Source: Streptomyces guryensis (GTDB lineage: Bacteria > Actinomycetota > Actinomycetes > Streptomycetales > Streptomycetaceae). From it: a stretch of 64,000 bases of DNA. The DNA lies in assembly GCF_021261325.1 (NCBI RefSeq), contig NZ_JAJSBI010000001.1, positions 558,001 to 622,000 on the forward strand, written 5' to 3'. Position numbers and translations under genes: made by a program. Positions 17,212 through 25,089 of this stretch are shown in pieces. A model generated the notes under the pieces. That model worked only from the letters and a program-made list of their open reading frames with translations, had not been told where the DNA came from and searched no databases. Every line of letters begins with the position of its first letter. The first letter of the stretch is position 1.

Positions 17212-17306
17212 GCAGTGCCGCTCGCACCATTGTGCGTAGATCATCTCGCTGATAGCGTCATATTCGCTCTGACCAAGCAGCAATTCAAATAATGGGGGAA
17301 TGCTTC

Positions 17307-17801
17307 GTGAACGTGCGAAGTAAAGGAATCTCCGTCGTACTCGCCTGCGCCATGACCGGTGTGGTGGGCGGTATCGGCGCGAACACGGCATCCGCGGCTC
17401 CGGCGGGAACGGACCTGCAGACCCGTGCCGGAGCGGACGAGATCTGCGCAGTCATCGGCATCGGCAGCGGCGCCGCGGGCCTGACCAAGGCGCTGGCCAA
17501 GGGCGCTTCGTGGGTAGGGATCGGCGCCAGTATCGGGTGCTATCTGTACACCAAGGCCAAGGAGCAGACACCCGCGGCAAAGCGGGCGGCCATGATCAAG
17601 GCGTACAACGAGTATCAGAGGAAGAGCGACCTCCAGAAGCTCGACGCGCTCGGCTATTACTGCCGCAAGAAGAGCGGCGGCGGTGGCGGCGGCGGTGACT
17701 TCGCATCCGTTACTCCGAATACTCCGAATATTGCGAGGGTCGGGTGGCGGGATATCAAAATGAAGGGTGTGACGTACAAGTGCACGGCCACCGGGGACTG
17801 A
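17307..17801 (+). CDS. Small secreted protein with Gly-rich helix and four cysteines
   Basis: 164 residues from GTG 17307, preceded by GGGGGA. An in-frame ATG at 17292 is possible but poorly spaced. Residues 1-32 form a signal peptide ending ASAAPA. The mature part has a Gly/Ala-rich amphipathic helix (GIGSGAAGLTKALAKGASWVGIGASIG), a charged helix (KAKEQTPAAKRAAMIKAYNEYQRK), a Gly7 linker, and a short tail. Four Cys (EICAV, IGCYL, YYCRK, YKCTA) could form two disulfides. I recognise no family. The helix is reminiscent of membrane-active peptides, which is only an impression. It overlaps the next small membrane gene. Confidence 0.7.
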   Translation: MNVRSKGISVVLACAMTGVVGGIGANTASAAPAGTDLQTRAGADEICAVIGIGSGAAGLTKALAKGASWVGIGASIGCYLYTKAKEQTPAAKRAAMIKAYNEYQRKSDLQKLDALGYYCRKKSGGGGGGGDFASVTPNTPNIARVGWRDIKMKGVTYKCTATGD

Positions 17802-17977
17802 CCGGCCGCGACCTCGGCCACGGCGAGCGATTCCTGTTCGCGGTGGCGCTGGCCGTGGTGAGCCTGCTGTGGATCACCCAGGACCTGGCCGCCTGGGCGA
17901 CAGCGCTGTGCGTCGCCGGTGCCGTCGTGGGAGTGTCGGGAATGCTCTATTTCGGCTGGCGTTACCTCAGGAAGTGA
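17780..17977 (+). CDS. Small two-helix membrane protein
   Basis: 65 residues from GTG 17780, overlapping the end of the secreted-protein gene by 22 bases in another frame. An upstream in-frame start at 17744 would add 12 residues. Two hydrophobic helices (FLFAVALAVVSLLWI; WATALCVAGAVVGVSGMLYFGW) and a basic C-terminus (RYLRK) indicate a hairpin membrane protein. No family recognised. The overlap and shared strong terminator suggest it is made together with the secreted protein, possibly as partner or protector. Confidence 0.55.
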   Translation: MHGHRGLTGRDLGHGERFLFAVALAVVSLLWITQDLAAWATALCVAGAVVGVSGMLYFGWRYLRK

Positions 17978-17981
17978 CACG

Positions 17982-18029
17982 ACACGACAGAACGCCGCCC
18001 ACCGGCCGGTGGGCGGCGTTCTGTCGTGT
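17982..18029 (+). terminator. Perfect 24-bp inverted repeat terminator
   Basis: The arms 17982-18005 and 18006-18029 are exact reverse complements with no spacer base (centre ACCGG|CCGGT). It begins 5 bases after the small membrane gene stop. No T-run follows, as is common for Streptomyces terminators. Confidence 0.88.
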
Positions 18030-18191
18030 GAAATCCCCACCTGTGAATGGCTTGAGTTCGCCCTGACTGGCTCGTGTGCGCCTCCCTACGATGCGGATCG
18101 CCTCACGCCTTCACAGGATCCCCACGGTTTCTCCAAAGGGTTCCAGGGCGGCCGGGGTGTGCCACCCCCCACTCACAGAACCGGAGAGACC

Positions 18192-18842
18192 ATGCCTGGT
18201 GGACTCCTTCTGGGCGGCGCCGTAGCCGCTCTGCTCACCGCAGCACTGCCCGCGCCGGCCTCGTCCCCCGTCGTCGACAATCCGCCCCCGGACAAGATCG
18301 TCATCGACGTGGCGACGGTGAACGGCTCCGGCTGCCCACAGGGCACGGCGGCCGTCGCCGTCTCGCCGGACAACACGGCCTTCACGGTCACCTACAGCCA
18401 GTACCTGGCCCAGGCCGGCGGCAACTCCGACCCCACGGCCTTCCGCAAGAACTGCCAGCTCAACCTGATCGTGCACGTCCCCCAGGGCTTCACCTACGCC
18501 ATCGCCAGCGCCGACTACCGGGGCTTCCTCTCGCTCCAGCCGGGGGCGACCGCCACGCAGAAGGCCTCGTACTACTTCCAGGGCTCCTCGAACACGGTGC
18601 CCAAGACCCACCCGTTCAACGGCACGTACAACGACGACTGGCAGGCCACCGACAGCACGGACGTGGCCCAACTGGTCTGGGCGCCCTGTGGAGTTCTCCG
18701 CAACTTCAACATCAACACCGAGCTGAGAGTGAACGCGGGGACGGCGAACCCGGGCAAGGTCAGCTTCATGACCATGGACTCGACCGACGGGAACATCAGC
18801 ACCACGTACCACATGGCGTGGAAGGAGTGCCCGGCGTCCTGA
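18192..18842 (+). CDS. Secreted DUF4360 protein
   Basis: A 216-residue secreted protein from ATG 18192, with a GGAGAG ribosome site at 18183. Signal peptide residues 1-24 (GGLLLGGAVAALLTAALPAPA). The mature body has the DUF4360 pattern: VATVNGSGCPQGTAAVAVSPDNTAFTVTYSQY near its start, CQLNLIVHVPQGFTYAI in the middle, and a C-terminal Cys pair (APCGVL, KECPAS). These proteins are beta-sandwich-like secreted proteins of unknown function common in Streptomyces and fungi. It is monocistronic, ended by the hairpin at 18850. Confidence 0.85.
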   Translation: MPGGLLLGGAVAALLTAALPAPASSPVVDNPPPDKIVIDVATVNGSGCPQGTAAVAVSPDNTAFTVTYSQYLAQAGGNSDPTAFRKNCQLNLIVHVPQGFTYAIASADYRGFLSLQPGATATQKASYYFQGSSNTVPKTHPFNGTYNDDWQATDSTDVAQLVWAPCGVLRNFNINTELRVNAGTANPGKVSFMTMDSTDGNISTTYHMAWKECPAS

Positions 18843-18849
18843 GGTGAAC

Positions 18850-18892
18850 GGCCCGTGGGGGTTTCCGGTGGAGCCTTCGGCCCCCACGGGCC
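18850..18892. terminator. Bidirectional hairpin terminator
   Basis: GGCCCGTGGGGG (18850-18861) pairs with CCCCCACGGGCC (18881-18892) over 12 bp with a 19-base loop. It sits between the convergent DUF4360 and DUF397 genes. Confidence 0.8.
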
Positions 18893-18895
18893 TGC

Positions 18896-19138
18896 TCAGC
18901 GCGTGACGTACGTGAGGAAGTCTTCCCAGGCGGGGGAGGTGAGGGCGAGTTGGGGGCCCTGCTTGTTCTTGGAGTCGCGGATGTGGATGGTGGTGGGGCA
19001 GGTGGCTACCTCTACGCAGTCGCCGGATCCGCCGCTGCTGTAGCTGGACTTGTGCCAGGCCAGGGCGACCTCGACGCAGTCGTCGCCGGATGCGCTGCTG
19101 TAGCTGCTTTTGAACCAGGCCAGTTCGGACGTGCTCAT
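18896..19138 (-). CDS. DUF397 small protein with duplicated motif
   Basis: 80 residues from ATG 19138; the ATGA overlaps the stop of the upstream XRE gene. The DUF397 core (KSSYSSGGSGDCVEVA, then IHIRDSKNKQGPQLALTSPAWEDFL) is present once in full, and its first block is repeated (AWFKSSYSSASGDDCVEVA followed by AWHKSSYSSGGSGDCVEVA). DUF397 proteins accompany WhiJ-type XRE regulators in Streptomyces and are thought to act with them, the small protein modulating the DNA-binding one. Confidence 0.9.
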   Translation of the reverse strand: MSTSELAWFKSSYSSASGDDCVEVALAWHKSSYSSGGSGDCVEVATCPTTIHIRDSKNKQGPQLALTSPAWEDFLTYVTR

Positions 19139-19971
19139 AAGTCTCCTCGCATCCCCTGCAACAGGCTCAAGGAGTCCTGAATGGTGAGAGCCTGTGAACG
19201 CATCCTGGCATACCGGCTCTGGAGCACGCTGACCACTTTCGGGTCGGAGATCAACTGCCCGCTCTCCTGCCCCTCGCAGTAGCCGAGCCATTTGTTGTCG
19301 GGGTTCTCCAGCAGCCTCATGGGGCCTTGCAGGCCGGCGTGCGACTCCCGCACCAGGGGCATGATCTGGATCTCGACGTTCCGTAGCTCGGTGACCTCCA
19401 GTACGTGATCGATGAGTTCGCGCGTGACCTCCGCCCCGCCCGTGCGCCGTAGGAACAGATGCTCTTCGAGGATGAAGCTAAACGGGGTGCTCGACCGCTC
19501 CCGCAGCAGTCGCTGTCGCTCCTCGCGTGCGGCCCACCGTTCCTCGATCTGCTCGTCGTCCAGTAGCGGCAACTGGTCGGCGGACAGTGCCTGCACGTAG
19601 GCCTTCGTCTGCAACAGCCCAGGGATCATGCGGCATTCGTATGTGCACAGAGTGATTGCGGACGTCTCCAGGAGTGCCCACCGCCGAAACCATGAGGCCA
19701 ACCCCGGCTGCCGAACCAGTTTCGGAAACGCCTTCCGCAACGCTCCCGTGTTCCCGGTGACCTCCTCCGCCCGCTCCACGAGGACCATGTCCGGCATCCG
19801 GCGCCCCAACTCCACCGACGCCACCGTGTGCTTGGAGAACCGCACCAGATCGGCGAACTCCTCGCGGCTCAGTCCCGCGTGCTCCCGCAGCGCCTGGAAG
19901 AACGCGCCGAACGTCCGCAGGCTGTCCGAAGGCTCAGGTTCGCCACCCGTCCCCACCGCACCATCGACCAC
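19135..19971 (-). CDS. WhiJ-type XRE family regulator with DUF5753 domain
   Basis: 278 residues from GTG 19971, with GGGAGG nine bases upstream. The N-terminal HTH (FFQALREHAGLSREEFADLVRFSKHTVASVELGRRMP) is followed by the DUF5753 region (ITLCTYECRMIPGLLQTKAYVQAL; EERWAAREERQRLL; VEIQIMPL). It forms the standard Streptomyces trio with the coupled DUF397 gene and the divergent ATPase-domain gene at 20102. Paralogues such as WhiJ and the AbaA locus influence sporulation and antibiotics in S. coelicolor; the role of this copy is unknown. Confidence 0.9.
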   Translation of the reverse strand: MVDGAVGTGGEPEPSDSLRTFGAFFQALREHAGLSREEFADLVRFSKHTVASVELGRRMPDMVLVERAEEVTGNTGALRKAFPKLVRQPGLASWFRRWALLETSAITLCTYECRMIPGLLQTKAYVQALSADQLPLLDDEQIEERWAAREERQRLLRERSSTPFSFILEEHLFLRRTGGAEVTRELIDHVLEVTELRNVEIQIMPLVRESHAGLQGPMRLLENPDNKWLGYCEGQESGQLISDPKVVSVLQSRYARMRSQALTIQDSLSLLQGMRGDL

Positions 19972-20032
19972 TGTCGATCACCTCCCGCGCCCATGGTTAC
20001 GGTCGGTCACATGTACTGTCCAGTCCGTCACC

Positions 20033-20055
20033 GCGTACGCTCCCGCAGCGTACGC
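20033..20055. promoter_or_regulatory. Palindrome GCGTACGC-N7-GCGTACGC between XRE and ATPase genes
   Basis: Two perfect 8-bp palindromes, GCGTACGC at 20033-20040 and 20048-20055, lie in the 130-base divergent gap. As each is self-complementary they may be a tandem operator for the WhiJ-type regulator. Inferred only from symmetry and place. Confidence 0.4.
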
Positions 20056-20101
20056 GCCCCGGACCTGGTGAACTGCCCTCCAGTCCCGCCACATTGGGCC
20101 C

Positions 20102-20590
20102 ATGACAGGCCTCCCCACCTCCCAACCCTCAGCCACCGTACGTGCGTTCGCCCAGTGCCTGACCGCCACCCCGCGTGCCGCCCGCCTCGCCCGGCACCTC
20201 GCCGTGAACCAGCTGGACGCCTGGGGCATCCCGCACGGCAGTGACGCCTCCGACACCGTCGCGCTGATCGTCGCGGAGCTCGCCGCCAACGCCGTCACCC
20301 ACGGTCGTGTCCCAGGCCGGGACTTCGAGCTTCGGCTCTCGCTCGTCACGGGCAGCGTCCGTATCGAGGTCACCGACACCCGCGCCGAACGGCACCCGCG
20401 CACACCGCCGCCCTCGAACCTCCTCGAAGAGACCGGCCGCGGACTTCTTCTCGTAGACGAACTCGCCGACCGGTGGGAGGTGCTGGACCGCGAGCCGCCA
20501 CCTGGCAAGACCGTCCGCGCCGAGGTCGACCTGCGAGAGTGGCCGGCGGTGCGGCGGAACGTCAGGCGGTGGGCGTCGGAGGGTCGGTAG
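20102..20590 (+). CDS. RsbW-like ATP-binding (HATPase_c_2) protein
   Basis: 162 residues. The GHKL N box is visible as VALIVAELAANAVTHG and a G-box-like segment as EETGRGLLLVDELADRW. Small single-domain proteins like this in Streptomyces resemble anti-sigma-factor kinases but many are orphans. The divergent WhiJ-type XRE and DUF397 genes complete the familiar trio. Its last 29 bases overlap the 3' end of the convergent membrane gene. Confidence 0.88.
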   Translation: MTGLPTSQPSATVRAFAQCLTATPRAARLARHLAVNQLDAWGIPHGSDASDTVALIVAELAANAVTHGRVPGRDFELRLSLVTGSVRIEVTDTRAERHPRTPPPSNLLEETGRGLLLVDELADRWEVLDREPPPGKTVRAEVDLREWPAVRRNVRRWASEGR

Positions 20591-21494
20591 GGCCCGCGCG
20601 ATAAGGCGCGAAGGCGTCGCGGGCTGCCGGGGCGTACGGCCTTCGGGACATGCGGGTCACCAGGTGCCACATGGTGCGCTCGTCATGCAGATCCTTCGGC
20701 AGGACGAGTCCCAGCGCCTCGGCGAGCGGCTTGCGGCCGAGGTTGACCATGGCCCGTACCGCGGCCGCCCACTCGTCGGTGGCGGCCACCGACGCGTGGT
20801 ACCACAGCGGGATCAGCGCGCTCAGGCTCACACCGGTTGCGATGAGCACCATGTGGTCGGCATCGGATGCGGCCAGAGCGGCGAACGCGGTGACGGCCAC
20901 GGCCAGATGGCCGTACAGAAGTGCCACGAAGAAGTCGACGTTGGTGCGAGCGGTGTCGATCTGGCGGCGGGTCCAGTCGGGGGCGGCACTCGTCAACTCG
21001 TTCCACAGGACCTGAGTGTCGAGGCGGTATCGGTCGTACCCGTATTCCTCGAACCGGCGGATGGCGTTGCCCAGGCGAGTGGGGGCCACCTGGGTGTCGT
21101 CCGCCGGATAGCGGCTCAACTTCTCGCTGAGCAGGGCTCGTCTGATGGGGGAGGCGGACGCTGCAAGCGCAAGCCGGTCCGCCGTGCGCCGGCGCCGCGC
21201 GCGTTGTTTGCGGCAACCCCGCTCGTACGCTGCGGTCGGCCACAGAGCGTACCCCTCCAGAAACCGGTAGAGCGGCGTCTGCAGGGCGTTGAGGACCAGG
21301 CCGAGCAGGATGGCGGCGACGAGGAGGGGCAGCGCGGCTTGACCCGTCGGCAACAGCCGTTCCAGGAAGGGCGGCCGGTGGAGACTGGGTGCGACGGTGA
21401 ACAGGAACACCGCCAGGTTGAGCGCGGTGGGCAGGATCCACCCGACGACCAGCGCCCATCCGCCCCCGAGCACGCCTTTGGCGATGTCTCCCAC
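20562..21494 (-). CDS. Hypothetical four-helix membrane protein
   Basis: 310 residues from GTG 21494, four bases after the stop of the upstream gene. The open frame continues to 21596, but that overlaps the neighbour. Hydrophobic segments: ALVVGWILPTALNLAVFLFTV, ALPLLVAAILLGLVLNAL, LAVAVTAFAALAAS and HMVLIATGVSLSALIPLWY. A long basic helical cytoplasmic loop lies between the second and third. No family recognised. The tight spacing implies an operon with the 21499 gene. Its 3' end overlaps the convergent ATPase gene by 29 bases. Confidence 0.7.
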   Translation of the reverse strand: MGDIAKGVLGGGWALVVGWILPTALNLAVFLFTVAPSLHRPPFLERLLPTGQAALPLLVAAILLGLVLNALQTPLYRFLEGYALWPTAAYERGCRKQRARRRRTADRLALAASASPIRRALLSEKLSRYPADDTQVAPTRLGNAIRRFEEYGYDRYRLDTQVLWNELTSAAPDWTRRQIDTARTNVDFFVALLYGHLAVAVTAFAALAASDADHMVLIATGVSLSALIPLWYHASVAATDEWAAAVRAMVNLGRKPLAEALGLVLPKDLHDERTMWHLVTRMSRRPYAPAARDAFAPYRAGPTDPPTPTA

Positions 21495-21498
21495 GGGG

Positions 21499-22005
21499 CT
21501 ACGCCTGATCGTCGGTCGCGGGGATGTCTTCGCGCGACCAGTCGTCGTCGGGGTCGAGGACGGGTCCGGGAGGGGTGTGGTACTTCGTGCCGCCATAGCG
21601 TTCGTCGGTGACGTGCACGTTGTCCGGGGTGACTACGCCCTCGGCGTGGTCTGTCTCGGAGGGATCGCCGTACGGCCTCTGCTGCACCAACTGGGCCACG
21701 CGGCGCCTGAGTTCGGCGAGTTCGGCGGAGCTTGCGGGGGTGATGGAGAACCGAGTGCCGTCAGGCGCCCGGACGGCGATGACGGCGGCCCAGGACAGAC
21801 CGGCCTGGCTGAACCAGTCCGCCATTTCCTCGGCCAGCAGAACCGCCGACCTGGCAGGCGAGCCGATCCGGAACCCCGTACTTGCGTCGGCGCGGGCCGC
21901 GACGAAGGTCCACCCAGTTTCGGCCGTCCGTGACTGGAGCCGGTCCAGCAGCTCGCGCAACGACTGCACCGTCGGGTCACTGGTGACGGTGAAGAAGAGG
22001 TCCAT
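21499..22005 (-). CDS. Hypothetical soluble protein paired with the membrane protein
   Basis: 168 residues from ATG 22005. No signal or membrane segment. The N-terminal half is mixed alpha/beta (MDLFFTVTSDPTVQSLRELLDRLQSR; ARSAVLLAEEMADWFSQAG). A helix with coiled-coil character follows (SSAELAELRRRVAQLVQQ), then an acidic disordered tail (DPDDDWSREDIPATDDQA). No family recognised. It precedes the four-helix membrane gene with a 4-base gap, and the pair probably functions together. Confidence 0.65.
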   Translation of the reverse strand: MDLFFTVTSDPTVQSLRELLDRLQSRTAETGWTFVAARADASTGFRIGSPARSAVLLAEEMADWFSQAGLSWAAVIAVRAPDGTRFSITPASSAELAELRRRVAQLVQQRPYGDPSETDHAEGVVTPDNVHVTDERYGGTKYHTPPGPVLDPDDDWSREDIPATDDQA

Positions 22006-22073
22006 GTCGCCCCCGTATGTCCGGCATCTCCGCCGAAGATCTACTGCACCGATGACAGCCTAGGCGCGGGCCA

Positions 22074-22102
22074 TTGACGCGCAAGTTGTTCGATTCTACG
22101 GT
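22074..22102 (+). promoter_or_regulatory. Sigma-70-type promoter of the second arabinanase
   Basis: TTGACG (22074-22079), a 17-base spacer, and TACGGT (22097-22102). The following CCCGTYCGAAG and the spacing to CCGAACA are identical to the promoter at 7772, so the two arabinanase promoters are homologous or converge on the same control. Confidence 0.65.
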
Positions 22103-22126
22103 CCCGTCCGAAGCTCTGATCGGCTA

Positions 22127-22141
22127 CCGACATGCCGAACA
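22127..22141 (+). promoter_or_regulatory. IclR-type operator (site 3)
   Basis: CCGACATGCCGAACA matches YCGAAATNYCGAACA at 14 of 15 positions. It begins 25 bases after the -10 box, the same offset as site 2. Binding is inferred. Confidence 0.6.
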
Positions 22142-22168
22142 ACTCCCCCCACTGCAAGGAGGGTCCGC

Positions 22169-23143
22169 GTGAGCCGCACATCCCGCAGAACCGCACTCCT
22201 CGCCATCCCCGCCGCCGTCCTGCTCGCCCTCGTCCCGGGCATGGCGTCGGCGTACCCCAACCCCGGCACTGTCACCGGTTCCACCGTCGTCCACGACCCG
22301 ACGATGATCCGTACCTCGTCCGGGCAGTACCTGCTCTACGCCACCGGCGGTGGGCTCGCCAACAAAAAGTCCAGTGACCGGATCGCCTTCAGCGCGGGCG
22401 GCGACGCCTTTTCCAGCAAGCCGAGCTGGTGGAGCAACTACTCCTCCGTGCCGGAGGCCTGGGCCCCCGACATCTCGTACCAGGGCGGCAAGTACCTGCT
22501 GTACTACGCCGTCTCGAAGTTCGGTTCGAACACCTCGGCCATCGGTCTTGCCACCTCCACGACCGGGCAGCCGGGCAGCTGGACCGACCAGGGCGTCGTC
22601 TACACGTCCGGTTCATCCAGCGACTACAACGCCATCGACCCGAACCTGTTCGTCGACAGCGACGGCAAGTGGTGGCTGTCGTTCGGGAGTTGGTGGACGG
22701 GCATCAAGATGATCCAGATCAACCCGGCCACGGGGAAGCAGCTCAGTTCCAACACCAACCGGTACTCGATCGCCTCCCGCCCCACCGGGACCAAGGCGGT
22801 CGAAGCGCCGTACCTCGTGAAGCGGAACGGCTACTACTACCTCTTCGCGTCGTACGACGTCTGCTGCCAGGGCACCAGCTCGACGTACAAGGTGAAGGTC
22901 GGGCGTGCCACCAGCGTCACCGGGCCGTACTACGACAAGAGCGGTGTCGCGATGATGAGCAACGGCGGGACGCCGGTGCTGGAGTCGCACGGCAGCGTCA
23001 TCGGGCCCGGCGGCCAGTCCATCATGAACGACACCGACGGCGACCTGATCGTCTACCACTACTACGACGGCAACGACAACGGCACGCCCAAGTTGGGCAT
23101 CAACTTGCTGAACTGGAGTACGGGGTGGCCCGTCGCCTACTGA
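22169..23143 (+). CDS. Secreted GH43 arabinan endo-1,5-alpha-L-arabinosidase (copy 2)
   Basis: 324 residues from GTG 22169, with a strong AAGGAGGG site. Signal peptide residues 1-28 ending MASAYP. Catalytic positions match copy 1: HDPTMI (base Asp), YNAIDPNLF (Asp) and KAVEAPYLV (acid Glu). WAPDIS, SWWTGIKM and CCQGTSSTY are conserved. Unlike copy 1 it is monocistronic, with its own regulated promoter, so it may be an early secreted enzyme that generates inducer. Copy 1 is diverged enough to exclude a recent duplication. Confidence 0.93.
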   Translation: MSRTSRRTALLAIPAAVLLALVPGMASAYPNPGTVTGSTVVHDPTMIRTSSGQYLLYATGGGLANKKSSDRIAFSAGGDAFSSKPSWWSNYSSVPEAWAPDISYQGGKYLLYYAVSKFGSNTSAIGLATSTTGQPGSWTDQGVVYTSGSSSDYNAIDPNLFVDSDGKWWLSFGSWWTGIKMIQINPATGKQLSSNTNRYSIASRPTGTKAVEAPYLVKRNGYYYLFASYDVCCQGTSSTYKVKVGRATSVTGPYYDKSGVAMMSNGGTPVLESHGSVIGPGGQSIMNDTDGDLIVYHYYDGNDNGTPKLGINLLNWSTGWPVAY

Positions 23144-23194
23144 CGTGCCGCGATGGGGTGTCGCACTCCGCCACGCACCGCACCCCTACGACGA

Positions 23195-24829
23195 TCAGCC
23201 CGCTTGGCCCATCCCGGCGGCGTTCGGCCAGCTCTGGGCGTTGGGCCAGCCTGTCGCCGGGGCCGGGGTGAGGCCCGGGGCGACCGGGCCGGTGGTACCC
23301 CGTACCTGGGCCGCCGTGAGGCCGCCGCGGGCCGGGACGCCCGGTGGGGTGGGACCGGGGGCCGGAGCGGGTACCGGGGTGGGCATGGGGGCCGGTACCG
23401 GCGCCGGCAACGGCTGCTGCATCGGGACCGGTGCCGGTTGCATGGGGACCGGTGCCGGTTGCATCGGGATCTGGGCAGGGAAGCCCACCGGCTGCGGGGC
23501 CACCTGCGCCGCCGCCGGCATCGGGGCCTGAGCTGCCGCGGGTATCTGCATCGGCATGGGCATCGGCATCCCGGCCCCCGCGACCGAACCTCCGGAGGCC
23601 ATCGCAGCAAGTGGCATGCCCGCCCCGTTGGTGGCGCTGACCAGTCGGTCCACGGCCGCCGTACCCGAGCTGTAGCTGGTCCCGGTGCCCAGCTCGGGTA
23701 CGGCGGCTCCCCTCCTGGTCCCGTAGAGCACCTGTTCCAGGCCGGACACCAGGCGACGCACATCCACCTGGGGGCGCACCACGAGTCGCAGGAAGCGGCT
23801 GGACGAACCGATCTTGTTGCCGCACTCGCGGACCAGGATCCGGTGCTCGGTGAGCATCCGGTCGCGGACCACGGTGCCTTCGGCGCCGACGGGGAGGCGT
23901 ACGAAGATGAAGTTGCCCTGAGAGGGGTAGACCGTGAGGCCGGGGAGTGCGGAGAGCTGGCTGGCCATGTCCAGGCGGTCGCGGCGCACCTGGTGGAGGC
24001 TCTGCGCGTACTCGGCGCCGTGCTCCCTGAGCATGAACACCACGTACTCGGCGAAGGAGTTGAGGTTCCACTTGGGGAGCATGGAGCGGACACGGCCGGC
24101 CAGGGCCGGATTGGCGACCAGGTAGCCGAAGCGTATGCCGTGCAGACCGAAGTTCTTGCCGAGGCTGCGCAGCACGATGACGTTCGGGCGGATCATCGCC
24201 TCCTGCACGACGGACGGTTCGGCCTCGGCGTCCGCGAACTCGAGGAACGACTCGTCGATGACGACCAGGTCCAGGTCGGCCATCGCGTCCATGAACTGCA
24301 CGAGCGCCTGCTTGTGCAGAAAGCCGCCGTCGGGGTTGTTCGGGTTGCAGACGACGGCGACCCGGGTGCCGCGGGCCCGGATGAACTCGGCGTACTTGGC
24401 GAGGTCCAGGGCGAAGCCGCTGGACTCCTGCAGCGGGAACATGTCGACCCGCTTGCCGGTCTCCATCGGCTGGTCGGTCCAGCGGCCGAAGGTGGGGACG
24501 GGGATGGCGAGGGACTCGCGGACCATCAGGTGGTCGATCCAGGTGATCAGTTCGGTCGAGCCGTTGCCCATCGCCACGCACTGCGGCGGCAGCTGGAGCA
24601 GGTTGCACAGCTCCGAGGTGATCGTGTCGGCGCTGCTCGGGTAGTACGTGACGATGTCGCGCAGCCGGGCCGACATCTCGTCGAACATCGCCGGGGTGGG
24701 GAAGTACGGATTGCACGGAACGCAGAAGTCCACGGGGCCGGTCCCGTCGCCGCCCTGCCGCGTCAGCGCCGCCATCGACGGGCTGTGTGCGGCGGTGCTG
24801 CCAAACAGCGAGGTGACGTTGTCGGCCAT
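23195..24829 (-). CDS. Class I/II PLP aminotransferase (HisC/CobD-like) with long Pro/Met/Gln tail
   Basis: 544 residues from ATG 24829, preceded by ACGGAGG. The fold-type I core spans residues about 30-380: substrate and PLP motifs AMGNGSTELITW, VVCNPNNPDGGF, LVVIDESFLEFAD, and the PLP lysine in LRSLGKNFGLHGIRFGY. This resembles histidinol-phosphate aminotransferase and threonine-phosphate decarboxylase. The last 150 or so residues are low complexity with repeats of QPAPVPMQ and GMPMPMPMQ, not part of any catalytic fold. The conserved core suggests activity; the substrate is unknown. It is not linked to a his or cob operon here. Confidence 0.85.
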   Translation of the reverse strand: MADNVTSLFGSTAAHSPSMAALTRQGGDGTGPVDFCVPCNPYFPTPAMFDEMSARLRDIVTYYPSSADTITSELCNLLQLPPQCVAMGNGSTELITWIDHLMVRESLAIPVPTFGRWTDQPMETGKRVDMFPLQESSGFALDLAKYAEFIRARGTRVAVVCNPNNPDGGFLHKQALVQFMDAMADLDLVVIDESFLEFADAEAEPSVVQEAMIRPNVIVLRSLGKNFGLHGIRFGYLVANPALAGRVRSMLPKWNLNSFAEYVVFMLREHGAEYAQSLHQVRRDRLDMASQLSALPGLTVYPSQGNFIFVRLPVGAEGTVVRDRMLTEHRILVRECGNKIGSSSRFLRLVVRPQVDVRRLVSGLEQVLYGTRRGAAVPELGTGTSYSSGTAAVDRLVSATNGAGMPLAAMASGGSVAGAGMPMPMPMQIPAAAQAPMPAAAQVAPQPVGFPAQIPMQPAPVPMQPAPVPMQQPLPAPVPAPMPTPVPAPAPGPTPPGVPARGGLTAAQVRGTTGPVAPGLTPAPATGWPNAQSWPNAAGMGQAG

Positions 24830-24846
24830 GGAACCTCCGTATGGGG

Positions 24847-24914
24847 CGGGCCCGGCAGGAGCGACCGGGCCCGTCGCGTTTGGGTGGCCCGCGCGGGGGA
24901 GCACGGGCCACCCA
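24847..24914 (-). terminator. Two consecutive hairpins upstream of the aminotransferase
   Basis: TGGGTGGCCCG/CGGGCCACCCA (24881-24891 with 24904-24914) and CGGGCCCGG/CCGGGCCCG (24847-24855 with 24865-24873) are perfect 11-bp and 9-bp stems. They lie between the mutarotase and the aminotransferase, both on the minus strand. They may terminate upstream transcription or fold in the aminotransferase leader just before its ribosome site. Confidence 0.6.
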
Positions 24915-25000
24915 TGGATACGGGGTCAGGGGTGACGTTGTTCAACGCATGTGAAAGGGGTGTGACTTCGGGAACCGACACCTCACTTCCCGCGTCACGG

Positions 25001-25065
25001 CGCCGGTCGCGCCCCTGAAAGGGGCGCGGGGAACCGCGCGACCAGCCACAACCGGCCCGCAGCTC
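25001..25065. repeat. Short dispersed 3'-end repeat, divergent type
   Basis: GCGCCCCTGAAAGGGGCGC forms a hairpin, followed by GGGGAACCGCGCGACC and AGCCACAACCGGCCCGCAG. It shares the GGGGCGCGGGG core with the repeats at 12033, 45415, 53255 and 56028. It lies just past the mutarotase gene end, where it may also act as a terminator. Confidence 0.6.
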
Positions 25066-25089
25066 CCCACGACCTACCGAGTGGAGCGC

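Noticed and set aside
23153..25018. A 621-residue plus-strand open frame opposite the aminotransferase
   Set aside because: It is a shadow of the aminotransferase; the PLP lysine and other motifs are on the minus strand.
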